Assembly (NCBI RefSeq): GCF_001436025.1
Contig: NZ_AZEQ01000006.1
Span: forward strand, 40,523 to 104,522
Length of the DNA: 64,000 bases
From: Limosilactobacillus mucosae DSM 13345
GTDB lineage: Bacteria > Bacillota > Bacilli > Lactobacillales > Lactobacillaceae
Direction: 5' to 3'
Within the stretch, counting starts at the first letter, position 1. Each line of letters starts with the position of its first letter. A program made the position numbers and the translations under genes. The notes beneath the pieces were generated by a model. It did not search any database, had not been told where the DNA came from, and worked only from the letters and a program-made list of their open reading frames with translations. This document shows, in pieces, positions 17,407 to 26,528 of this stretch.

Positions 17407-19316
17407 TGAGCATCAAAAAGCGTTTTTGGCTGGCTTTGATGCTGGCATTGCCGATGTTATATGACATGCTGGCTATGTTTTTTAATTGGCCAATGATCCC
17501 AAACGGTGACTTGGTGGCATTGATTTTGACAACGTTGATCATGCTGATCTCAGGCCGTGCATTTGTTCAGAGTGCCTGGGCAGCATTTTTGCATCACCAT
17601 GCCAACATGGACACGTTGGTTGCCGTTGGGACCATGACGGCATATCTGTACAGTATCTACGCGCTATTGCATCATCAAGGCGTATTTTTTGAAAGTGCCG
17701 CTTACATCATTGTCTTCGTTTTGCTTGGGCAGTACCTGGAAGACAAGATGCGCACGCAAGCCTCACAGTCAACAACCAGACTGCTGCAGCTGCAGGTTAA
17801 AAACGCCACGCTGATTAAAGATGGCCAAACCAAAGAAGTTCCGATTGAAGACGTTAAAATCGGTGATCGTCTGCTGGTACGTCCTGGTGAAAAAATTGCT
17901 ACCGACGGCAAGGTAGCTGCTGGTCATTCAACGGTCAACGAGTCAATGATTACTGGTGAGAGCATGCCGATTGAAAAGCAGGCCGGCGATGCAGTGATCG
18001 GTGGTACCCTCAATCAAACGGGGATGCTGGAATATACCGTCGAAAAAGTTGGCAAGGATACCATGCTGGCTCAAATCGTTGAGATCGTCAAGCATGCTCA
18101 GTCCAGCCATGCGCCGATACAAAAACTGGCGGATCGGATTGCTGATATTTTCGTTCCAGTGGTCTTGATGATTGCAATTGCCGTTTTTGCCGTTTGGTAC
18201 GTCTTTTTGGATGCTGAATTAGCCAAGGCACTGACTTTTGCCGTTTCGACAATCGTGATTGCCTGTCCGTGTGCTTTAGGAATTGCCACGCCAACTGCCT
18301 TGATGGTTGGTACCGGACGTGCTGCCAAGCTGGGAATTTTGATCAAGAATGGCGAGGTTTTGGAAACTGCCAGCCATATTAAAAACGTGGCCTTTGACAA
18401 AACCGGGACGATTACGCAGGGACAGCCAGTCGTTACCGATGTGATCGGGGAGCAAGAACAAGCTTTAACACTGGCAGCCGGTTTGGAATCATTGTCTGAG
18501 CATCCCTTGGCTGGTGCCATTGTTAAAAAGGCACAGGATCAAAAGCTTACGCTGCCTACTGTTACTGATTTTAAGAATCTAACAGGCCAAGGCGTCACTG
18601 GCATAATCAATGGTCAAACCGTTTTTGTCGGCAAACCGGATCTGGCCAGCCAGTCAATTGCCAAAACACTGCAAGTCAAAATGAATCAGCTGCAGTCAGA
18701 TGGCAAGACGGTAGCAGCAATCGGCCAAGCAGGCAAAGTAATCGGCTTGATTGCAATTCAAGACGTCCCTAAGCCATCTGCCAAGGCTGCGATTGAAAAG
18801 CTTAAGCAGCAAGGCTATCACACGGTTATGATTACCGGTGACAATGAGCAGGCGGCCCAAGCAATTGCCAAGCAGGTTGGCATCGATGAGGTAATTGCCT
18901 CGGTTATGCCAGGCGATAAGGCACAACGAGTCAAAAATCTGCAAAATCAAGGTGTAACAGCCTTTGTCGGTGATGGGATCAATGACGCACCGGCATTAGC
19001 AACTGCGGATGTCGGCATTGCGATGGGCTCGGGAACTGATGTGGCAATTGAGACGGGTGGCATTGTTTTAATCAAGAACAGTCTTAAAGATGTCGTCAAG
19101 GCACTTTCAATAGCTAAAAAGACCTTTGCCCGCATCAAGTTGAATCTGTTTTGGGCTTTGATCTACAATCTGATCGGTATTCCAATCGCGGCCGGTGTTT
19201 TCGCGCATTGGGGAATTGAGCTCAGTCCTGCCTTGGCGGGGTTGGCAATGGCCTTTAGCTCAGCTTCGGTGGTTGCCAGCTCATTGCTGTTAAACGTTGC
19301 TAAAATTGACGAATGA
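17403..19316 (+). CDS. copA: P1B-type copper-transporting ATPase without N-terminal HMA domain
   Basis: 637-residue P-type ATPase. Metal-selectivity motif CPC in IACPCALGIATP (Cys288-Cys290), phosphorylated D332 in DKTGTIT, TGES, the nucleotide-domain HP in SEHPLA, and GDGINDAP. The C-terminal helix ASVVASSLLLN supports Cu(I) specificity. The protein begins directly at the first membrane helices: no MxCxxC heavy-metal domain is present, whereas CopA proteins commonly carry one or two. The partner cupredoxin may substitute for it. Two adjacent ATG codons (17403, 17406) are possible starts; the first overlaps the upstream gene. Confidence 0.92.
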   Translation: MMSIKKRFWLALMLALPMLYDMLAMFFNWPMIPNGDLVALILTTLIMLISGRAFVQSAWAAFLHHHANMDTLVAVGTMTAYLYSIYALLHHQGVFFESAAYIIVFVLLGQYLEDKMRTQASQSTTRLLQLQVKNATLIKDGQTKEVPIEDVKIGDRLLVRPGEKIATDGKVAAGHSTVNESMITGESMPIEKQAGDAVIGGTLNQTGMLEYTVEKVGKDTMLAQIVEIVKHAQSSHAPIQKLADRIADIFVPVVLMIAIAVFAVWYVFLDAELAKALTFAVSTIVIACPCALGIATPTALMVGTGRAAKLGILIKNGEVLETASHIKNVAFDKTGTITQGQPVVTDVIGEQEQALTLAAGLESLSEHPLAGAIVKKAQDQKLTLPTVTDFKNLTGQGVTGIINGQTVFVGKPDLASQSIAKTLQVKMNQLQSDGKTVAAIGQAGKVIGLIAIQDVPKPSAKAAIEKLKQQGYHTVMITGDNEQAAQAIAKQVGIDEVIASVMPGDKAQRVKNLQNQGVTAFVGDGINDAPALATADVGIAMGSGTDVAIETGGIVLIKNSLKDVVKALSIAKKTFARIKLNLFWALIYNLIGIPIAAGVFAHWGIELSPALAGLAMAFSSASVVASSLLLNVAKIDE

Positions 19317-19317
19317 A

Positions 19318-19341
19318 AAAAAGAGGCTGGGAATAAAGTCT
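19318..19341. repeat. GAGGCTGGGA-type intergenic repeat element
   Basis: AAGAGGCTGGGAATAAAGTC just after copA resembles the AAAGAGGTTGGG element at 41480-41492. Short dispersed sequences with a GAGGCTGGGA core are common between lactobacillar genes. Here only the left arm is present and no matching CCCAGCCTC follows. Confidence 0.35.
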
Positions 19342-19343
19342 CA

Positions 19344-19397
19344 AAACAAAAAATGGCTGAAGATTGCGTGACTTAAAACGTTGATCTTCGGCCATTT
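19344..19397 (-). terminator. Terminator after yfhO-like gene
   Basis: AAATGGCTGAAGAT at 19351-19364 pairs with ATCTTCGGCCATTT at 19384-19397 (14 pairs with one G-T). On the minus strand it is followed by TTTTTTGTTTT, so it ends the leftward membrane-protein gene. On the plus strand it could also stop copA but lacks a T-tract. Confidence 0.75.
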
Positions 19398-19436
19398 CTA
19401 TTATTAAAGTTGTTTTATATAGTAATCAAATAAATT

Positions 19437-22067
19437 TTACTGTCTGCGTCGAGTGCCAGATCTGATCCACCAGAGACTGGCGCCAAGACTGATCAGCGTG
19501 ATCGCCGTACCTAAGATCAAGTATGGTGGGATGTAATACATTGAGACCGTATGCTTGCCAGCAGACATTGAGATGGCCATGAAGGTACTCAAAGCTTTTT
19601 TAGGCGTAACGGTTTTGCCATCAACCTTGACGTGCCAGCCTTGATCATAAGGGATGGTAGTCATTAAAAGATCCTGGCCAGCTTTGAGATTGACCGTGCC
19701 CGAGATTCGGTTGGCGGCATAGCTGGAGACCTTTAATGGCGATTGATTTAAAGTCTTGAGACTGGCATTGAAGGCTTTTTGATTAAGCATGTAGAGACTG
19801 ACGTTTTGCATCCAGAGCGTTGAGTTCTTGAGACTAAAGACGATCTTGATGGTTTTACCCTTAGCGTGGTTGGCGACGTTGACCGTTACCGTATTGCGAT
19901 AGGTATCGTATTGAGTCAAGGCCTTGCCGTTGATCGTAATCGTGGCATTGTTCTTGACGTTGGCGCCTAAAGTCAGGTAATAAGAATTATTGGTCGTCGG
20001 GGTAAACTCAAGCTCAATGCTTGCTGGCGTCAGCAGATTGCGTTTTTTAAACGTGGTTCCGGTAATCTGAACGGCGGATTGGACATTGCCAAACGTGACG
20101 TGGTTAAAGTTCTGGACCTGGAACAGCGACTGATTGACGCCGCGACCCGCCAGCGACTGGAAGATCTGCGACTGATAGGCCAATGGATCCAGCGTGTTAT
20201 GCGTCAGATTCAAGACTTGGCTGCTGGCACCAAATGCAATCGGCAGCGCAGCTTGATTGGACTTGATATTGACCATTGAAGTCTGAGCAATCGTTTTTTG
20301 CTGCTTGAGATCGGGTCTGAGACTGGTCGACGGCAAAACGGTACTGCCATTCTGCTTGCCATTATGCCGTTCCTGTAAGAAGTACTTAAAGCCCAGCAGT
20401 GAATCGGTAACCTGTGTGCCATCCGTGTAGGTGATAAAGCCATCGCCATCGGGTTGCCCAATTGCTCCCATGAATGCTGGCTGAGCGGGTTCCAGCGTTG
20501 AGCCAAAGTGATCGCCGCTGTTGAAATCAGCTTGGAATGGGTCATCCTTGGTCCGCATAAAGGTCTTGCCGGTTCGATAAAGGCCGCTGTCCAGGGACTT
20601 GAGCTTGGTAACGGCTTTATCCAGCTCTTTGGTATAATTGCCGAACTCAGCCTGTGAGACATAAGAAATGTTGTTTAGCGCCGTAAATGCGCTGGTGCTG
20701 ACGTCACAGACCGCCAACAGAATCAGCAGCAGGTCATAGAGTCGTGAATTGCCGTAACGCGGGATCAACAGCGCCAAAATGGCAATCGCTGCAAAGCCAA
20801 GCCCGATCAGCAGCTGATTGCGATTGATATACGAAAGATGACTGACCTGTTTTAGCATCAGGTAGGCAAAAATACTGCCGACTAAAACCGCTAAGCCAAG
20901 CGCGGCCGGCCATTTGATTCGAAAGTCAGGCTGCAGAGTGCGCGCGGCCAGCCAGATGCACCAAAATGAAAACAGGTAGGAAAAGCGATACGGATACCAA
21001 ACTGGGAACTGACCAGCGTGCCAGAACAGATCCAGTGCCTCAATACAAAAAGAGGCCAGTAAAAACAAAGTAATCAGACCGGCTGTCAGACGACCGGCAA
21101 TTTTTTCGCGCCGATTGAAAAAGTAAAGGACGGCGCCCAGCATAATCAGCATGCCAACATAAATATTTGGCTGACCGCTTGGCATCTGATTGAAATTAAA
21201 TGATCCGGGCACCAATTTGGCCAGCATCTTTAATGGATTATACTCAAGCTTCCAGTTCCATGACGTGGTCGTATAAGTGCCCTTGCTCTGCGTTAAGGCA
21301 TAGGCAGTCGGCAGCAGAACGAACGCGCTGATGGCTCCGGCAAGCAGTGAGCTGCCCAGATAGCGTCCCAGGGTATAGCCGGCTGCATGCCATTGCCATT
21401 GCCAGGTCGTTTTCTCACTGGCAATCGTCCAAATTCCAAATAAAATGGTGAAGATGGCAACCATCCAGGCCATATAGTAGTTGTCGATCAAAGCCACTGC
21501 CAGCCACAGCGTATAGGTCCAGGGACTGCGGCCGGACAATAATTTGCGCTCACCATAAATGATCAGCGGCAGCAGAAACAAGACGTCCAGCCAGAGCAGA
21601 TTGAACTGGTTGGCCACCATCCAGCCCATTAAGGCGTAGGGGGTCGAAAAAATCCAAATACGCGGCCCCTGTTGAATCTTTTCACGGTCAAGCACCCAGG
21701 CCATCGCCAAACCAGCCAGTCCGTATTTAAGCAGCGTTAGAATAGCAATGCCGCTGGCCAGATGCTGCGCGGGGAAGAAGAGCAATAGCAGATTTAACGG
21801 GCTCCAAAGATAGTAGGCGTTGGTACCCCACATCTCACCGCCCAGCCCTTTGCTAAATGAATAGAGCAGGCTGCTGGGATGATGCAGAAGCGATGAGCGC
21901 AGATAGGCAAAAAAGTCGACATACTGCTGACCAAGATCTACAGTCAAGACAGTACTGCTGCCAAATGGTGCCATGCCGCGATAAACAAAGTAGCCGCCCA
22001 TAATTAAGACAGGCAGCAAAAAACTGATCAGCAAAACCAAACGGCGCTGACGAACGGTATGTGTCAT
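19437..22067 (-). CDS. YfhO-family large membrane protein
   Basis: 876 residues. About a dozen N-terminal membrane helices (residues 10-440), an extracytoplasmic domain of roughly 380 residues, and a last membrane helix before a basic tail. The YfhO signature regions are PFGSSTVLTVDLGQQYVDFF near residue 33, the SFSKGLGGEMWGTNAYY segment, and GWHVKVDGK. The family resembles GT-C glycosyltransferases and is implicated in glycosylation of lipoteichoic acid or other envelope polymers. Start ATG at 22067 follows AAGGAT. It is monocistronic. Confidence 0.88.
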   Translation of the reverse strand: MTHTVRQRRLVLLISFLLPVLIMGGYFVYRGMAPFGSSTVLTVDLGQQYVDFFAYLRSSLLHHPSSLLYSFSKGLGGEMWGTNAYYLWSPLNLLLLFFPAQHLASGIAILTLLKYGLAGLAMAWVLDREKIQQGPRIWIFSTPYALMGWMVANQFNLLWLDVLFLLPLIIYGERKLLSGRSPWTYTLWLAVALIDNYYMAWMVAIFTILFGIWTIASEKTTWQWQWHAAGYTLGRYLGSSLLAGAISAFVLLPTAYALTQSKGTYTTTSWNWKLEYNPLKMLAKLVPGSFNFNQMPSGQPNIYVGMLIMLGAVLYFFNRREKIAGRLTAGLITLFLLASFCIEALDLFWHAGQFPVWYPYRFSYLFSFWCIWLAARTLQPDFRIKWPAALGLAVLVGSIFAYLMLKQVSHLSYINRNQLLIGLGFAAIAILALLIPRYGNSRLYDLLLILLAVCDVSTSAFTALNNISYVSQAEFGNYTKELDKAVTKLKSLDSGLYRTGKTFMRTKDDPFQADFNSGDHFGSTLEPAQPAFMGAIGQPDGDGFITYTDGTQVTDSLLGFKYFLQERHNGKQNGSTVLPSTSLRPDLKQQKTIAQTSMVNIKSNQAALPIAFGASSQVLNLTHNTLDPLAYQSQIFQSLAGRGVNQSLFQVQNFNHVTFGNVQSAVQITGTTFKKRNLLTPASIELEFTPTTNNSYYLTLGANVKNNATITINGKALTQYDTYRNTVTVNVANHAKGKTIKIVFSLKNSTLWMQNVSLYMLNQKAFNASLKTLNQSPLKVSSYAANRISGTVNLKAGQDLLMTTIPYDQGWHVKVDGKTVTPKKALSTFMAISMSAGKHTVSMYYIPPYLILGTAITLISLGASLWWIRSGTRRRQ

Positions 22068-22301
22068 ATCAAAACAGATCCTTATCTTTAGGAATGAAAA
22101 TTACGTTTTTCATTATAGCCATAAAGTGTGAAAACTTCGTGGTTTCCTTGCTTAAAATTCGTTAAATCATCTCATAATAGGTTTAATCTTGCAAATAAAA
22201 GTGTATAGTTAAACTCTTGAGGACAATCTTGCAGTTCGATTCGGTCGTGCTGCAAAAAATTTGTTAAAATAGACTTATTCTGTCTAAGGAGATTATTAAA
22301 A

Positions 22302-24368
22302 TTGAAGTTCTTAAATCGCTTTAAGGGCATCTTCGATCAACGCAAAAAGAGCAAAAAAACCGCGCAATCCGTGATTCCATCGCGATTGAACTTTTTGCTA
22401 TGGGTCGTAGCGCTCCTTTTACTGGCCTTGGTTGCCCGCTTGTTTTATCTGCAGGTGCTGAATGGATCATCTTTTAAGGCTGAGGTTAAAAGCTCGGATA
22501 CGACCGTGCAGACCAACAATGTTCAGCGGGGGATGATCTATGACTCATCTGGCAAGGTTTTAGTCGGCAATCAGGTCCATCAGGCAATTACCTATACTAA
22601 AGGCGCTGACGTTACCAGTGCGGATCTGTATAAGATCGCCAATCGCCTCGGTAATTACGTCAACGTTGGCACTAAGACCAAGCTGACGCAGCGTCAGGCA
22701 GAAGACTACTATCTGGCCGACAGCGATAATCTAAAGGCGATTGTCAAGAAGCTGCACCTGTCCAGTCAGGTTACCAGCAATGGTCAATACAACAAGGCAT
22801 TGGCCTACTTGAACAAGCATCCAGAAGTCTACAAGCTGACCAAGCTGCAGCAGAATAAGGCGCGGATCTATGCTGCGATGAGCGGCGCCTACTCGCTGTC
22901 GACGACCTATATCAAGTCAACCGGCGTTACCGCTAAGGAATTGGCTGAAGTCGGCGAGCACCTGAGCGAAATGCCAGGGGTTAAGATTGGGAAGGCCTGG
23001 ACGCGAAACTATCCACAGGGTAAAGACATTCAAACCTTAACCGGGACGCTTTCATCTGGGCTGCCAAGTGATGAGCTGAACTCCATGCTTGCTCAAGGAT
23101 ACTCACGAAACGATGACGTTGGGCAAAGCTATCTGGAAAAGCTCTATCAATCGACTTTAGCCGGCTCGAAATCGCAGACTGAGGTTATGACGACTGGCAA
23201 TACCACCAAAGAAAAGGTTAAGTATGCCGGCAAGAAGGGTGACAACCTGGTCTTGACGATTAATTCCAAGTTCCAAAAGCAGGTTCAAAGCATTCTGGAA
23301 AAGAACTACTCATCAGCTGGGATCGCTTATTCAACAGGGGTCTATGCCGTCGTAATGAATCCAAATACCGGCGAGATCTATGCAATGGCTGGGATTGACC
23401 GGGACCCAACGACTGGCAAGCAGACTACCGATGAGATCGGGGCCATTAACCATCCGATTACAATGGGATCGGTTGTTAAAGGGGCCATGATCATGGGTGG
23501 CTTTATGAGCGGTGTCATCACGCCAAGCAACAATACCTTGACCGATATGCCGATCAAGCTGGCCGGGACCAGTGCCAAGACTTCTTGGTTCAACAAGACT
23601 GGTAGTGCCAACATTGCCTTGAATGCGGCCACGGCTTTGGAAGTTTCATCCAACTCGTACATGATGCAGCTGGCCATGAAAGAAGGGGGCATGAAATATG
23701 TCTCTGGTGGTGCGATTGACCTTGACCCATCGATCTTTACCAAGCTGCGCTACTACTTCAAGATGTTCGGCTTAGGGGTTAAGACAGGGATTGACTTGCC
23801 AGGCGAAAGCTCCGGCTATGAGGGTTCTTCCAAACAGTCCAACATCGGTTCGGCACTTGACCTTTCGTATGGTAACTACGATGGCTATACAACGATTCAG
23901 CTGGCTCAGTATATGTCCACGATTGCCAATGGCGGCTATCGGATGCGGCCATACATCGTTAAGCAGGTGCGGGGAACCAACAAGGACGGTTCGCTGGGAG
24001 CCATTGAATATACTACTAAGCCGGAAGTCTTGGGAACCATCCCAGCCACTGCTGCCGAATGGAAGATCGTCAAAGAAGGTCTCTATGACGTGGTTCACGG
24101 CTCAAGTACCTACATTACTGGTAAGAAGCTGGCTAGCGATACGCCATCGATCTCGGGTAAGACTGGTACGGCCGAAACGTTCTACAAGAACAACAGCACG
24201 GTTACGCTCAGCTTTGCCGGCTATGCACCATCTGATAATCCACAGGTCGTAGTTGCTCTGGCTATTCCAGGCGCAAGCAATTCTGATGGTGGGGCCAACC
24301 TGACGATGGCTTCACAGATCTTTAAGGCTTTCTGGAAGGATGTTAAGAGTTCTAAGGACTATCAATAA
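22302..24368 (+). CDS. Penicillin-binding protein 2B-type transpeptidase
   Basis: 688 residues. Cytoplasmic tail of about 30 residues, one membrane helix (about 31-50), a dimerisation domain, then the transpeptidase domain with SVVK (active Ser390), SSN in EVSSNSYM, and KTGTAE. Class B high-molecular-weight PBP for septal or peripheral peptidoglycan cross-linking. TTG start is preceded by TAAGGAG at about nine bases. The 234-base gap upstream is shared with the divergent YfhO gene and has no other gene. The rpmG gene follows. Confidence 0.93.
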   Translation: MKFLNRFKGIFDQRKKSKKTAQSVIPSRLNFLLWVVALLLLALVARLFYLQVLNGSSFKAEVKSSDTTVQTNNVQRGMIYDSSGKVLVGNQVHQAITYTKGADVTSADLYKIANRLGNYVNVGTKTKLTQRQAEDYYLADSDNLKAIVKKLHLSSQVTSNGQYNKALAYLNKHPEVYKLTKLQQNKARIYAAMSGAYSLSTTYIKSTGVTAKELAEVGEHLSEMPGVKIGKAWTRNYPQGKDIQTLTGTLSSGLPSDELNSMLAQGYSRNDDVGQSYLEKLYQSTLAGSKSQTEVMTTGNTTKEKVKYAGKKGDNLVLTINSKFQKQVQSILEKNYSSAGIAYSTGVYAVVMNPNTGEIYAMAGIDRDPTTGKQTTDEIGAINHPITMGSVVKGAMIMGGFMSGVITPSNNTLTDMPIKLAGTSAKTSWFNKTGSANIALNAATALEVSSNSYMMQLAMKEGGMKYVSGGAIDLDPSIFTKLRYYFKMFGLGVKTGIDLPGESSGYEGSSKQSNIGSALDLSYGNYDGYTTIQLAQYMSTIANGGYRMRPYIVKQVRGTNKDGSLGAIEYTTKPEVLGTIPATAAEWKIVKEGLYDVVHGSSTYITGKKLASDTPSISGKTGTAETFYKNNSTVTLSFAGYAPSDNPQVVVALAIPGASNSDGGANLTMASQIFKAFWKDVKSSKDYQ

Positions 24369-24457
24369 AGCTGCAGATTCGACTAAAAAATATCACTGTC
24401 AAGGGAATTTCCTTAACAATCTTGGACAAAACTCTGGCCAAAGCAGTGAATTGATGA

Positions 24458-24463
24458 TATAGT
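24458..24463 (+). promoter_or_regulatory. Extended -10 for rpmG
   Basis: TGATATAGT with TG at 24455-24456 and TATAGT at 24458-24463, 62 bases before the rpmG start. There is no good -35 at the correct spacing, so this relies on the extended element. Confidence 0.45.
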
Positions 24464-24524
24464 TGTACGAGTTAGGGTTACGAATAACCAATTAAATCTG
24501 AAAAAAGTTTGGAGGTTGCCACCA

Positions 24525-24674
24525 ATGCGTGTAAACATTACTCTTGAATGTACTTCATGCCACGAACGGACTTACTTGACCAGTAAGAACCGTCGTAACA
24601 ACCCGGACCGTCTTGAACTGAACAAGTACTGCCCACGGGAACGCAAGGTTACGCTGCACCGCGAAACCAAGTAA
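24525..24674 (+). CDS. rpmG: 50S ribosomal protein L33
   Basis: 49 residues, [12 protein letters not shown] then [15 protein letters not shown] and KVTLHRETK, the standard L33 sequence. One CxxC knuckle is intact, and the second has a single Cys followed by PRER, as in the partial zinc form. GGAGG lies nine bases upstream of the ATG. A terminator follows at once. Confidence 0.96.
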   Translation: MRVNITLECTSCHERTYLTSKNRRNNPDRLELNKYCPRERKVTLHRETK

Positions 24675-24687
24675 TTCAAATCTAACC

Positions 24688-24726
24688 AAGACTCAGCTGC
24701 TGACTGGCAGTTGAGTCTTTTTTTCT
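24688..24726 (+). terminator. Terminator after rpmG
   Basis: AAGACTCAGCTG at 24688-24699 pairs with CAGTTGAGTCTT at 24708-24719 (one mismatch), followed by T-rich sequence. Confidence 0.85.
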
Positions 24727-25029
24727 TTTCAAAAAGAAGCATGTCTGGCTGCTGATGCATCTTCTTAGCTTGATGATGACCTCTGGTTATGATACTGATC
24801 TGAAACGCTTGGTTGTTGAAGAAGGCGTTTGGCAGATCAATCGTTGGCATAGCTGGCCTTTAAGCTGAAGACTGCTTTTATGGATTGGGGGAAGCAATTT
24901 GGTATTTTGGTGCAAATTATGCGAACGGTTGCAATTTTTGCGCAAAAACGCTTGCATAAATTGCCATTAGCGGTGATAATTACTTTTTGTAAACGTCTGT
25001 CAATACGTTTTACGGAGGGAGAGAGAAAA
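24727..25029 (+). promoter_or_regulatory. Intergenic region with promoter for the 5-FCL operon
   Basis: About 300 bases without a convincing gene. A promoter lies at TTGCAT 24952-24957, 17-base spacer, GATAAT 24975-24980. An open frame of 37 codons at 24755-24868, with no ribosome site, is the only coding-like stretch; it is not called as a gene. Confidence 0.5.
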
Positions 25030-25584
25030 TTGACACATTCAAAAAAGGAAATGCGCAAGGCGTATCTTGCCCGGCTGCAGCAGCTGGATCAAAATACGCG
25101 GCTGCGCGAACAGCATCGCCTAGCGCAAAAGCTTTATGATCTGCCGCAGTGGACCAATGCCAAGACGGTTGCACTGACCATGAGCCAGTCGTTTGAGCTG
25201 GATACGGCACCGCTGATTCTGCATGCCAGGCATGAGGGAAAAAGAGTGCTGGTTCCGCGCACGCTGCCGAAAAGGCAAATGGAGTTTGTTCAAATTGATG
25301 AGGATACCGAATTTGAAGAAACTGGATTTGGCGTCTTGGAACCATTGGCAGGGATGGTCTTGCAACCACAGGAGATCGATCTGATCGTTGTACCAGGAGT
25401 GGCCTTTACTGCTGATGGCAAGCGGCTGGGCTTTGGCGGCGGCTATTACGACCGTTACTTGGCAAACTATTTAGGCCAGACGGTTTCTTTGGCCTTGACT
25501 ACACAGTTGGCTGATGCAGCTGAGTGGCCGGTTGAGGACCATGATGTTAAAATTGGTCAGGTCGTTAATTTAGAGCAGGCATAA
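25030..25584 (+). CDS. 5-formyltetrahydrofolate cyclo-ligase
   Basis: 184 residues. It converts 5-formyl-THF to 5,10-methenyl-THF using ATP. Signatures: N-terminal KKEMRKAYLARL, ATP/substrate-binding region RVLVPRT, and the C-terminal VPGVAFTADGKRLGFGGGYYDRYL. TTG start at 25030 follows GGAGGGAGAG; the frame continues upstream to 24880, but that part lacks family sequence and contains the promoter. A rhomboid gene follows after two bases. Confidence 0.93.
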   Translation: MTHSKKEMRKAYLARLQQLDQNTRLREQHRLAQKLYDLPQWTNAKTVALTMSQSFELDTAPLILHARHEGKRVLVPRTLPKRQMEFVQIDEDTEFEETGFGVLEPLAGMVLQPQEIDLIVVPGVAFTADGKRLGFGGGYYDRYLANYLGQTVSLALTTQLADAAEWPVEDHDVKIGQVVNLEQA

Positions 25585-25586
25585 CA

Positions 25587-26249
25587 ATGAGAGAAGCATG
25601 GCAAAAAGCGCCGCTGACCAGTCTGATTATTTTGATCCAAGTCATTGTGTTCATCTTGATGACGCTGGCTGGCGGCTCAACCAATACGCAAGTGCTGATT
25701 GAATTTGGCGCACGCTATACGCCCCTGATCAAAGCAGGTGAATGGTGGCGATTGATTACGCCCGGGTTCGTGCACATTGGACTCACGCACCTGGTCGTCA
25801 ACAGCGTAACGCTATATTTTATCGGCATGTATATTGAAAATTTATTTGGCCACTGGCGATTCTTGGCGATCTATCTAATGAGTACGCTGATGGGTAATCT
25901 AGCTAGTGCGGTCTTTTTGCCACAGTCGATTTCAGCGGGTGCCAGTACTGGTATTTTTGGCCTGTTTGGCGCCTTTTTGATGTTGGGGCTGGCTTTTTGG
26001 GACGAGCCGGCAATTCATTCGCTGGCTCATCAGTTTTTGATTCTGGTGCTGCTTAATCTGGGAACCGACATTTTAGTGCCAGGAATCGATCTGGCTGGTC
26101 ACTTGGGCGGTTTGCTGGGTGGATTCTTTATGGCAGCCGTGGTTGGTGCTCCACGTTTGGGCAGGATAGACTTGCTAAAACGCTTTCTAAGTGGCACTAT
26201 ATTGATTGTAACGATTGCAGCTTTTTTGGAAATGGGATTGCTAAAATGA
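25587..26249 (+). CDS. gluP: Rhomboid family intramembrane serine protease
   Basis: 220 residues with six membrane helices. Catalytic Ser in GASTGIFGLFG, catalytic His in AGHLGGLLGG, and the WR motif before GFVHIGLTHLVVNS. It lacks the cytosolic and TPR parts of Bacillus GluP, so it is the short form. The neighbourhood 5-FCL, rhomboid, yqgQ, glcK is the same as in Bacillus. The stop overlaps the yqgQ start by four bases (ATGA). Confidence 0.9.
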   Translation: MREAWQKAPLTSLIILIQVIVFILMTLAGGSTNTQVLIEFGARYTPLIKAGEWWRLITPGFVHIGLTHLVVNSVTLYFIGMYIENLFGHWRFLAIYLMSTLMGNLASAVFLPQSISAGASTGIFGLFGAFLMLGLAFWDEPAIHSLAHQFLILVLLNLGTDILVPGIDLAGHLGGLLGGFFMAAVVGAPRLGRIDLLKRFLSGTILIVTIAAFLEMGLLK

Positions 26250-26485
26250 AACCAATTCGCGAGATTCGCACGCTTTATGATGTTCAACAGCTTTTGAAAC
26301 GCTTTAATGTCTTCGTTTACGTAGGCAAAAGGCTTTGGGATATCGAGCTGATGGCCATTGAGGTCGACAATCTTTATCGGGCTGGCGTCTTGGATAAGGA
26401 TCTGTATATGCAGGCCAAGCTGGTTTTAAGAAAAGAGCACCGCATCGAAGAAGAGCTGAATCAAGAAAACAAGTCGCCTTATTAG
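26246..26485 (+). CDS. yqgQ: YqgQ family protein (DUF910)
   Basis: 79 residues, mostly helical. The RTLYDVQQLLKRFNVFVYVGKR and WDIELMAIEVDNLYRAGVLD segments match the YqgQ family of small Firmicute proteins. No function is established. It overlaps the rhomboid gene and precedes glcK by 43 bases, including AAAGGAG for glcK. The conserved YqgQ-glucokinase linkage suggests a regulatory or accessory role, but that is inference. Confidence 0.9.
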   Translation: MKPIREIRTLYDVQQLLKRFNVFVYVGKRLWDIELMAIEVDNLYRAGVLDKDLYMQAKLVLRKEHRIEEELNQENKSPY

Positions 26486-26528
26486 ACTGAGGCAAGGGAT
26501 TTATTGAGGTTAAAGGAGAAATTTGAGC

